Assembly: GCF_003012735.1 (NCBI RefSeq)
Contig: NZ_PXYI01000007.1
Location: 186,001-250,000, forward strand
Reading direction: 5' to 3'
Length of the DNA stretch: 64,000 bases
Origin: Allosphingosinicella deserti
GTDB taxonomy: Bacteria > Pseudomonadota > Alphaproteobacteria > Sphingomonadales > Sphingomonadaceae
Shown here: positions 56,973 to 64,000 of the stretch, one piece after another
Layout: each line of letters starts with the position of its first letter
How positions within the stretch are numbered: position 1 is the first letter of the stretch
Made by a program: the position numbers and the translations under genes
The notes under the pieces: generated by a model
What the model saw: the letters and a program-made list of their open reading frames with translations, nothing else
Database searches by the model: none
Told to the model about the DNA's origin: nothing

Positions 56973-57878
56973 TCAGAGGGTCCCGCGATCCAGCTTCGAC
57001 CCGTAGCTCGCACCTTCGCGTTCGCGGCGAAGCTCGTCGTCGTCGCGGCTCCGGGCGCCATCGTTCTGACGGTCCGAGAAGCCGCCGAATGCCGAACGTT
57101 CATCGGCACCGCGACCCGTATCCACGTCCACTTCGGTGTGGCGAACAGTTTCGTCGACGCTCTCGCTATGCTCTTCGGCGGTCTTTTTGAGCACGAGCTC
57201 CTCGCGGACTCGCGCTTGCTTGTCGATCACGGCCTCTTCCGCATGCTCGGTCATCTCGACCGTGCGCTCGCGGAGCAGATCGGAATCGCGGTCCAGTTCG
57301 CCGCGGGCGAGGGGCTGGTCGACCGCTCTGCGCTCCACGCTGACATGCTCCTCGCGCAGACTGACCTGCTCGTGCACCGGGGTCTCGCGAACATAGGATC
57401 GCACCCGGGCTCCGCCGCGCGTTACTTCGCGCTTGCCGATTCGCAGCTCCTCCTCGACGAGCGGGATATGCTCTTCCTCGACCGTCGACCCGCGCGCGGA
57501 GTCGGCACCTATTGCCGCTTCGCTGGAGCCGCCCCACCCTTGGCTGCGCCATTGGTCCTGGCGCTCGTCGAAGTCGACGCTGGCGGTCTCGTCCAGAAGG
57601 GCGATTGCGCGATCCGCTTCGGCTTCATCGACTTCGGCACATAGCAGGTAGCCGCCGCGTCGCAGCCCTTCTTCATAGGCATGCCCGTCCTCGTCCGGCA
57701 TGAAAGCGGACTTGATCGAAGACCAGAGGCCGCGTTCCTGGCCGCCCGATTCGTTGCCCACGTGACTTTGATCGATGATCCTGACGCGGTCGGCGTCGAC
57801 AGAGGCGGTGGAGAGGCGGCTGCGGGCCTGTTGCGCATCGCTGCGATTGTCGAAGAAGGCGGTGACTGTACGCGACAT
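56973..57878 (-). CDS. DUF2382 protein with N-terminal alpha-beta domain
   Basis: The 301-residue protein begins MSRTVTAFFDNRSDAQQARSRL and has a complete DUF2382 domain (EHIPLVEEELRIGKREVTRGGARVRSYV, then VERRAVDQPLARGELDRDSDLL and REELVLKKTAEEHSESVDETVRHTEVDVD, about residues 130-260). The charged tail is Arg/Asp/Gly-rich. It faces the other two DUF2382 genes. The family is stress-linked; mechanism unknown. Confidence 0.82.
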   Translation of the reverse strand: MSRTVTAFFDNRSDAQQARSRLSTASVDADRVRIIDQSHVGNESGGQERGLWSSIKSAFMPDEDGHAYEEGLRRGGYLLCAEVDEAEADRAIALLDETASVDFDERQDQWRSQGWGGSSEAAIGADSARGSTVEEEHIPLVEEELRIGKREVTRGGARVRSYVRETPVHEQVSLREEHVSVERRAVDQPLARGELDRDSDLLRERTVEMTEHAEEAVIDKQARVREELVLKKTAEEHSESVDETVRHTEVDVDTGRGADERSAFGGFSDRQNDGARSRDDDELRREREGASYGSKLDRGTL

Positions 57879-57962
57879 CTGAATACTCCTAACCCGTTGG
57901 CTCTGCTTGCCGCACCGCAGCCCCCATTCTAAGGGCAAACACTGGATCCACACACTATCACT

Positions 57963-57983
57963 CTGAGAACGAACAGTTCTCAG
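57963..57983 (-). promoter_or_regulatory. inverted repeat upstream of the minus-strand DUF2382 gene
   Basis: CTGAGAAC (57963-57970) and GTTCTCAG (57976-57983) flank GAACA, 85-105 bp before the start. No EcfG match was seen in this gap. A candidate operator. Confidence 0.4.
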
Positions 57984-58142
57984 TCGATAAGGGCGAGGTC
58001 TGTGCTGTGGTCCGGTCAAGCGAAGAGCGCCCGGCGACGCCAGCCGTTCCGCATCTTCGGACAGGTTCTCGGTTCTTTGCCATCCAAGCGACTGGCTCAT
58101 GCGACGAGCCGACTCAGCCGGCCACGGTTCACCGGCGCGAAG

Positions 58143-59546
58143 TCAGTCGAGTGCGTTCGTCAGCTGCCCCAGTGGTGCGCCGGCGACGTGGAGGACCGAT
58201 TTGAGGTTCATGAACTCGTGCATGCCGAACGGCCCGAGCTCGCGGCCATAGCCGGAGCGTTTGATCCCGCCGAACGGCGCTTCCGGGGCAGAGGCGAGCA
58301 TCTGGTTGACCGCCGTCATCCCGGCCTCGACCTCTCGGACGAAGCGTTGCTGCTCGGTCGGATCGTTGGTCCACACCGAGGAGCCCAGGCCGAACGGGAT
58401 GTCGTTGGCGATGCGGATCGCCTCATCGATGTCGCCGGCCCGGAACACCATCGCGATCGGCCCGAAGATCTCCTCGTGTTTCAAAGGGCTGTCGAGCGGC
58501 ACGTCGGTCAGGATCCCGGCCGAGAGATAGGCGCCCGGCCCGTCGAGCGTCTCTCCGCCGACCAGCAAGGTGGCGCCGAGCGATTTTGCCTGCTTGAGCT
58601 GCTGCAGCACCGTGTCGCGCTGTTCGAAGCTGGACAGGGGCCCCATGTCGCTGCCCTTGTCGAAGGGATCCCCGGCCCTGACCGCCTTCATGCCGGCGGT
58701 GAACCGATCCATGAACGCATCGTAGATTTCGGCGTGGACGATCATCCGCTTGGCGCAGATGCAGGATTGGCCGCTATTCTGGACTCGTGCCTTGACCGCC
58801 TGTCGTGCGGCTTCATCGAGGTCGGCCGAGGGCATGACGATGAACGGATCGGAGCCGCCAAGCTCCAGCACCAGCTTCTTCAGCGCCCGACCGGCAGCCT
58901 CGGCGACCGAAGCGCCGGCGCCCTCGCTGCCGGTCAAAGTAACCGCTGCAATCCGGTCATCCGCAATGATTTCAGCGACTCTAGAGGACTTTACGGCGAG
59001 GTTCTGAAACAATCCCTCAGGTGCGCCGGCCTCCGTCACCATCTCTTCGAGTAGCGTGGCGACGCCCTGCACAATGCTGGCATGCTTCAGCAGGCCGACG
59101 TTGCCGGCCATGATCGCCGGCGAGATGAACCGCACCGCCTGCCAGAAGGGGAAGTTCCAGGGCATGATCGCGAGCACGGGCCCGATCGGCAGCCAGTGGA
59201 GCTCTGCGGTGCCGCCGCCGCCCAGTGCCTGGCGCCGCGGCGCCAGCATGGCCGGTCCGTCTTTGGCGTAGAGCCGGAAAGCGGCGGTGCATTTGTCGAT
59301 CTCGGCAAGCGCGCTGTCGAAGGTCTTGCCCATTTCCAGCGTGGCCATGCGGGCGAGCCGTTCGCGATTGGCTTCATAGGCGTCGCCGATCCGGGCGAGC
59401 AGGGCGGTGCGTTCCTCGAGCGAGGTCGCGCGCCAGTGCCGATAGGCCGAAGCGGCCGTGGCGAGCTTGGCCTCGAGTGCGTCGGCGTCGAGTTCGGAGT
59501 AGGTGGCAATCTCTTCGCCGGTGGCCGGGTTGACGCTTCTGAACAT
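58143..59546 (-). CDS. succinate-semialdehyde dehydrogenase-type aldehyde dehydrogenase
   Basis: The 467-residue NAD(P)-dependent aldehyde dehydrogenase has IMPWNFPFWQ, catalytic Glu in LVLELGGSDPFIV and catalytic Cys in NSGQSCICAKR. It is closest to the GabD/Sad branch, which oxidises succinate semialdehyde; the exact aldehyde is not certain. No gabT or GABA gene adjoins. Confidence 0.88.
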   Translation of the reverse strand: MFRSVNPATGEEIATYSELDADALEAKLATAASAYRHWRATSLEERTALLARIGDAYEANRERLARMATLEMGKTFDSALAEIDKCTAAFRLYAKDGPAMLAPRRQALGGGGTAELHWLPIGPVLAIMPWNFPFWQAVRFISPAIMAGNVGLLKHASIVQGVATLLEEMVTEAGAPEGLFQNLAVKSSRVAEIIADDRIAAVTLTGSEGAGASVAEAAGRALKKLVLELGGSDPFIVMPSADLDEAARQAVKARVQNSGQSCICAKRMIVHAEIYDAFMDRFTAGMKAVRAGDPFDKGSDMGPLSSFEQRDTVLQQLKQAKSLGATLLVGGETLDGPGAYLSAGILTDVPLDSPLKHEEIFGPIAMVFRAGDIDEAIRIANDIPFGLGSSVWTNDPTEQQRFVREVEAGMTAVNQMLASAPEAPFGGIKRSGYGRELGPFGMHEFMNLKSVLHVAGAPLGQLTNALD

Positions 59547-59582
59547 GGTCTCTCCTTGTTCGGCTCCCCGGCGCGGCCCGAG

Positions 59583-60914
59583 TCAGCCGACGGGCACGCC
59601 GAAGAGATCGTGTTCGTCGGCATCCTCGACGAGGACGCGGAGGATGTCGCCTTGCTTCGCGTCGGCTGCGTCGCGCAGATGGACCTCGCCGTCAATCTCC
59701 GGCGCGTCTGCCTTGGAGCGTCCGGAGGCACCACCTTCACCATCGGCGACATCGATAATGACGTCGATCTGGCGGCCGACCTTGGCCTGCAGCTTGGCGG
59801 CGGATATGCGCGCGGTGGTCTCCATCAGCCGGGCGTAGCGCTCTTCCTTCACCTCTTCCGGAACGACCCCGGGTAGGGAATTGGCCGCGGCGCCGGTCAC
59901 CGGCTCGAACCGGAATGCGCCGACGCGGTCGAGTTGCGCTTCCTCAAGCCATTGCAGAAGATAGTCGAAATCGGCCTCCGTTTCGCCCGGGAAGCCGACG
60001 ACGAAGGACGAGCGGATCGCAATATCCGGGCAGATCTCGCGCCAGCGGTGGATGCGCTCGAGGACCTTGGCTTCATTCGCCGGGCGCTTCATCGCCTTCA
60101 GCACCGACGGCGCGGCATGCTGGAAAGGGATATCGAGATAGGGGGTGACCAGCCCTTCCGCCATCAGCGGAATGACCTGATCGACGTGCGGATACGGGTA
60201 GACGTAATGGAGGCGGATCCAGGCACCAAGCGTGCCGAGCTCGCGGGCAAGATCAGTCATGTGGGCACGAACCTCGCCGCCCTTCCACGGCCAGGTGGCG
60301 TGCCGCAGGTCGACTCCATAAGCCGACGTGTCCTGGCTGATCACCAGCAACTCGCGCGTGCCGGCGGCAACCAGCTTCTCGGCTTCGCGGAGGATCGCAT
60401 CGGGCCGGCGGCTGACCAGGTCGCCGCGGATCGACGGGATGATGCAGAAGCTGCAGCGATGATTGCAGCCTTCCGAGATCTTCAGATAGGAATAATGGCG
60501 CGGAGTGAGCTTGAGCCCGCTCTCCGGCACCAGGTTGAGATAGGCGGACGGCGGCATCGGCGCTGCGACGTGGACGGCGCCGACAACGCTTTCATATTGG
60601 TGCGGGCCCGTGATCGCGAGCACCTCCGGAAACCTGTTCCGGATGACCTCGGCCTCGTTGCCCATGCAGCCGGTAACGATCACGCGGCCATTCTCGGCGA
60701 TCGCTTCTCCGATCGCCGCGAGGCTCTCTTCCTTGGCGGAGTCGAGGAAACCGCACGTGTTAACGAGGACGACGTCGGCCTCTTCATAGTCCGACGAGAG
60801 CGAATAGCCGTCGGAGCGCAGCTTGGTGAGGATTCGCTCGGAATCGACCAGCGCCTTCGGACAGCCGAGCGAAACCATGCCGATCTTCGGCGCGGAGGGA
60901 AGCGTGAGTGTCAT
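59583..60914 (-). CDS. rimO: ribosomal protein S12 methylthiotransferase RimO
   Basis: The 443-residue radical-SAM enzyme methylthiolates an aspartate of S12. The N-terminal [4Fe-4S] domain has [15 protein letters not shown] and [13 protein letters not shown]; the radical-SAM motif is [15 protein letters not shown]; a TRAM domain ends the protein. It is upstream of the aldehyde dehydrogenase. Confidence 0.97.
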   Translation of the reverse strand: MTLTLPSAPKIGMVSLGCPKALVDSERILTKLRSDGYSLSSDYEEADVVLVNTCGFLDSAKEESLAAIGEAIAENGRVIVTGCMGNEAEVIRNRFPEVLAITGPHQYESVVGAVHVAAPMPPSAYLNLVPESGLKLTPRHYSYLKISEGCNHRCSFCIIPSIRGDLVSRRPDAILREAEKLVAAGTRELLVISQDTSAYGVDLRHATWPWKGGEVRAHMTDLARELGTLGAWIRLHYVYPYPHVDQVIPLMAEGLVTPYLDIPFQHAAPSVLKAMKRPANEAKVLERIHRWREICPDIAIRSSFVVGFPGETEADFDYLLQWLEEAQLDRVGAFRFEPVTGAAANSLPGVVPEEVKEERYARLMETTARISAAKLQAKVGRQIDVIIDVADGEGGASGRSKADAPEIDGEVHLRDAADAKQGDILRVLVEDADEHDLFGVPVG

Positions 60915-61173
60915 GGATGCGCGCCAGATAGGCGCCCAATGGGGCTTTTTCTAGGCGTGCTCGGGGTTTTGTGAGCGACAGACGCGCGTCGATGGGGCGT
61001 GGCGCGCCTCGCTTATGGCCGATTCTACCAGCTGCGCGGCGAATTCCCTCCGTTTCGGCCGCCTCTTTGCCCTCCGGTTTACGCCTTCGCTGGGCCGCGG
61101 TTCAAACCCGCTGACGCTAAACGGTTTTTTCAGCTTCTGCCGCTAGAGCCCGCTGTGGAGAAGGTGGCAGCCG

Positions 61174-62832
61174 GTGGGAATCGCGAGTCAGATGTCGAGA
61201 ATGATCGTGCTCGGGTGTGCCCTGTGCGCCGTGTCCGCGCGTGCAGAGCAAGGCCCCGTCGATCGTGCCGATCCCGCGGTGGTCCGCGAGGAACTTCGCA
61301 GGGACGTGCCCCCGCCTAGTTCCGGGCAGTCGGTGCTGCAGACGCCGGTTACCGCACAACCGAGCGGTTCCGGGCACCGCCCGATCGTCGCCGGCGCAAT
61401 CCTGATCGTCGGTGCCGAAGCACTGCCGCAATCGGCCTTCGGTGCCGTGGTCGAGAATTATGCCGGTCGCACGCTCGATGCCGAGGCGCTGCGCGCGCTT
61501 GCAGGCGAAGTCGCTGCCGTTGCGCGGAAGGCGGGTTACGGCCTCGCCACCGCGTGGATCCCGGAACAGACGGTCGAGAATGGAATGCTTCGCGTTCGGA
61601 TCGACGAAGGTCGCATCGATGAAATCGAGGTCAAAGGCGATGCGGCATCTGCGGTGCGCCCGCGTCTCGTGCCGCTCGCCCAGGGAAGGCCGGTGCAAAC
61701 GGCTGCGCTGGAACGCCAGCTGCTTCTGGCCGAGGATCTTGCCGGCGTGCGCCTCGGCAAGACCAGGCTGGAGCGCCGCAACGGCCGCAACGTTCTGGTC
61801 GTGCCGACCTTCCGCGACCGGGTGATCGGCCGTGCGGGCCTGGACAATTGGGGCAGTGCGACCGCCGGGCCCGTCCAGGCGCGAGTCAGCATGGAGGCGA
61901 GCGCCATCCTTGCTGCCGACGACGGTCTCTACCTGGAAGTCGCAGGCACGCCGTTCCAGCCACGTGAATTCGCAATGGTCGCCGGCCGCTACACCGCGGC
62001 GCTGGGCGTGGCGGGCACGGAGCTTTCGCTGGGCGGCTATGTCGCTTTGAGTGAGGCCGGCGCCGATCTTCGCGAATACGATCTCGATGGCCGCAGCAAC
62101 GAGATCGAGATGGAGATCCGACATCCGCTGGTGCGCAGCCGTGCGGGCGGAGCCTGGCTCTCGATCGGTGCGCGCCTGCGTGATTCCGAGCAGACGTTGC
62201 GCAACGTGCTGATCCGTGACGATCGGCTGGCGCTTCTCGGCGGCAGCCTCTTTGCCTATCATCGGCTCGGCGCGGGCCGCATTCGGGGCCGCGCCATGCT
62301 GACCCAGGGCATCGATGCGTTCGGCGCCAACCGGGCAGGCGACCGGCTCTCGTCGCGCTTTGACGCCAGGGGGCGTTTCACCAAAATCGCCTTGTGGACC
62401 GATATCGAGCAGCGTTTGGGCAGCGAGTTCAGCATCTACGCGCAGGCGGAGGGGCAGTTCGCCAGCCGGCCCTTGCTGTCCTCCGAGGAAATGGGCCTTG
62501 GCGGACGTCGGTTCGGTCGCGCCTGGAATTATCGCGAATTTGCCGGAGATCGCGGCGTGGCCGGCTCGGTGGAGGTGCGCCGCGACTGGAAGCGTCCGCT
62601 TCCGGTCGTCGAATATGCGCAGCTTTACGCCTATGCCGACGCCGGCAGGGTCCACAATTATCGCTCCGGCTTCGGCAGCGGGTCTCTGGCCTCGGCAGGC
62701 GGTGGTGTGCGGCTGTGGCTTAAGCACCAGCTTCGCGCCAGCGTCGAGCTCGGGGTACCGCTCACTGATGGATTCGTCGCGTCGGCCAATGAATCGCCGC
62801 GCCTGTCGTTCACTCTGGACGTGACCTTCTGA
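61174..62832 (+). CDS. ShlB/FhaC-type (TpsB) outer-membrane transporter
   Basis: The 552-residue protein has a signal peptide ending SARA, then POTRA domains (IVAGAILIVGAEALPQSAF; WIPEQTVENGMLRVRIDEGRI) and a long beta-barrel (from about residue 215) ending FTLDVTF. TpsB proteins export large adhesin or haemolysin partners (TpsA). No TpsA is in this window. GTG at 61174 or ATG at 61192 may be the start. Confidence 0.85.
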   Translation: MGIASQMSRMIVLGCALCAVSARAEQGPVDRADPAVVREELRRDVPPPSSGQSVLQTPVTAQPSGSGHRPIVAGAILIVGAEALPQSAFGAVVENYAGRTLDAEALRALAGEVAAVARKAGYGLATAWIPEQTVENGMLRVRIDEGRIDEIEVKGDAASAVRPRLVPLAQGRPVQTAALERQLLLAEDLAGVRLGKTRLERRNGRNVLVVPTFRDRVIGRAGLDNWGSATAGPVQARVSMEASAILAADDGLYLEVAGTPFQPREFAMVAGRYTAALGVAGTELSLGGYVALSEAGADLREYDLDGRSNEIEMEIRHPLVRSRAGGAWLSIGARLRDSEQTLRNVLIRDDRLALLGGSLFAYHRLGAGRIRGRAMLTQGIDAFGANRAGDRLSSRFDARGRFTKIALWTDIEQRLGSEFSIYAQAEGQFASRPLLSSEEMGLGGRRFGRAWNYREFAGDRGVAGSVEVRRDWKRPLPVVEYAQLYAYADAGRVHNYRSGFGSGSLASAGGGVRLWLKHQLRASVELGVPLTDGFVASANESPRLSFTLDVTF

Positions 62833-62860
62833 TGATCGCTCCGTCTCGGGATCCGCAGGC

Positions 62861-63895
62861 TCAATCGGCGGCTTCGGCCCGCGCGGTCGGCAGGATCTCG
62901 ACGATGCAGTCCCCCGGCTGCAGGGCGCCGGCTTCCGGTTCCCAAAAACCGTAGGGTTTGCCGTCTCTGTACACACGCACGCCCAAGCCGCGTGCCAGGG
63001 CAGAGAGAGGCTTGCCGCATTCCTCATCCGTGACCACGCGTTCGGCCAGTTGCACCATGCCGCTGCTGGAGGCGAGGTCGGCAATATAGTCGGAAAGGTG
63101 GGCGCCTTCGGTCGATCCGGCGAGCAGGAGGCCAGCGAAGCTGACCGGGTTGATCACTGTCGTCGCACCGGCCTGCCGGGCGAGCAATTCGTTATCCTCG
63201 TTGCGGACGACGATGCTGATCGGAATGTTCGGCGCGAGGTGGCGTGCGGTGAGGGTGATCAGGATCGAGGTGTCGTCGCGGCCCGCGGAGACGATCACCG
63301 CCCGCGCCTGGTCGATTCGCACCGCCTGGAGCGATTTGTCGCGGGTCGCGTCCGCCTCGGCCGTGAAGCAGCCGAGGGAGGCGGCGCGTTCGAGCGAGTC
63401 GGCGGTCGCATCGACGACCACGATCTCGTCGGGACGGGTGCCCCGGGCGATAAGTTCGTCGACCGCCTCGGAGCCGCTGGTCCCGAACCCGGCGACGATG
63501 ACGTGGTCACACAATTCCTTGCGAAGCTTTTCCATGCGCCATCTTTCCCAGGTGCGCCGAAGCACGAACATATACGCTGTCCCGATGAAGATCAGGACGA
63601 AGAACAGGCGTATCGGAGTCACCACCAGCGCGTCGAACATCCGCGCCTCGTTGGTCACCGGGACGATGTCGCCATAGCCGGTGGTGGTGATGCTGATCAT
63701 CGTGAAGTAGATCACGTCGACGAAGCTGACATGGCCGTCGGCCGTGTCCTTGAGGCCGTCCCGCTCGAACCAGTGAACGGCAAGGGTGAGGCCCAACAGG
63801 CCGAGGACGAGGCCGACGCGCCAGCCGAGCTGCGCCCAAACCGGCAGACGGCTCCGCCGTCGCAGCGTGACCTCGTCGGGACGGCGCACCGCCAT
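62861..63895 (-). CDS. potassium channel with RCK (TrkA-N) domain
   Basis: The 344-residue protein has two membrane helices around the selectivity filter ITTTGYGDIV (near residue 71), then a cytoplasmic RCK domain with the nucleotide motif VAGFGTSGSEAVDEL and a TrkA-C-like end. It is a Kch/MthK-type gated K+ channel. It starts overlapping the surE stop (TGATG). Confidence 0.92.
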   Translation of the reverse strand: MAVRRPDEVTLRRRSRLPVWAQLGWRVGLVLGLLGLTLAVHWFERDGLKDTADGHVSFVDVIYFTMISITTTGYGDIVPVTNEARMFDALVVTPIRLFFVLIFIGTAYMFVLRRTWERWRMEKLRKELCDHVIVAGFGTSGSEAVDELIARGTRPDEIVVVDATADSLERAASLGCFTAEADATRDKSLQAVRIDQARAVIVSAGRDDTSILITLTARHLAPNIPISIVVRNEDNELLARQAGATTVINPVSFAGLLLAGSTEGAHLSDYIADLASSSGMVQLAERVVTDEECGKPLSALARGLGVRVYRDGKPYGFWEPEAGALQPGDCIVEILPTARAEAAD

Positions 63896-64000
63896 CAGGC
63901 GTAAACGGCCGCCAGACGCTCGAGCGATGGCTCGTGGGTCAGATCGAGGTGGAGCGGCGTCACGGAGACATAACCATCGGCGATCGCCTCGAGATCCGTC
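63895..64000 (-). CDS. surE: 5'/3'-nucleotidase SurE (3' end, partial)
   Basis: Only the last 34 codons are in the window. They read TDLEAIADGYVSVTPLHLDL and continue to a TGA stop; this is the conserved SurE C-terminal pattern. SurE removes phosphate from nucleoside monophosphates in stationary-phase survival. The gene continues beyond 64000. Confidence 0.8.
   Translation of the reverse strand, partial: TDLEAIADGYVSVTPLHLDLTHEPSLERLAAVYA

Noticed and set aside
60999..61319. 106-codon plus-strand frame before the TpsB gene
   Set aside because: It overlaps the TpsB signal peptide in another frame and has no recognisable features.
61117..63084. 655-codon minus-strand open frame
   Set aside because: Antisense to the TpsB gene with its POTRA and barrel pattern.

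Overview
The window is a gene-dense, GC-rich chromosomal segment with core bacterial genes on both strands. It most resembles an alphaproteobacterium of the Sphingomonadales. The reasons are: a 5-aminolevulinate synthase (C4 haem route); the dnaA/rpsT/mutM cluster beside ubiE-ubiB-coaBC; a Tim44-like/MltA/Smr cluster next to secB and trpS; a TonB-dependent receptor with an IVVTA-type N-terminus; frequent TTG/GTG starts; and a promoter matching the alphaproteobacterial general-stress sigma factor EcfG. Species assignment is inference. No phage, insertion sequence, CRISPR array, rRNA or complete tRNA was found.

Layout. 0-7 kb: M19 dipeptidase homologue, OsmC protein, TonB receptor with a PepSY membrane partner, and a class A beta-lactamase-like protein with a 42-bp tandem-repeat tail. 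7-12 kb: ASCH and YiiM-like MOSC proteins, then an M28 peptidase-aguA-aguB operon (agmatine to putrescine). 12-18.6 kb: rpsD, chorismate mutase, the rpiB-glyA-nrdR-trmJ operon, hemA and murI. 18.6-26 kb: plsY-dprA-membrane protein, an HD phosphohydrolase, topA, moeB-like and dut. 26-34 kb: ubiE-ubiB-nucleotidyltransferase-coaBC facing mutM-rpsT-dnaA. 34-45 kb: a DUF4136 lipoprotein, murJ-trpS, secB, Tim44-like, mltA, smr, a GGDEF/EAL protein, dapE, a cupin and a glutathione transferase. 45-51 kb: rpsF-rpsR-rplI divergent from fabD-fabG-acpP-fabF-mltG. 51-56 kb: msrB-msrA, two small proteins, marR-NlpC/P60 and an M17 aminopeptidase. 55.8-58 kb: three stress-type DUF2382 proteins, the first pair under a consensus EcfG promoter. 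58-64 kb: an aldehyde dehydrogenase, rimO, an orphan TpsB-type transporter, a K+ channel and the end of surE.

Functionally this is mostly housekeeping: cell wall (murI, murJ, mltA, mltG, dapE), lipids (plsY, fab genes), translation, DNA maintenance and cofactors (hemA, coaBC, ubiquinone). The accessory interest lies in the stress cluster at 55.7-58 kb, the repeat-tailed beta-lactamase-like protein, several enzymes that appear to lack catalytic residues, and some unusual leaders and repeats (duplicated fabD ribosome-binding region, rpsF leader, GCAAAT repeats before dnaA). I do not see a clear, entirely new multi-gene system; the DUF2382 cluster is the best candidate.
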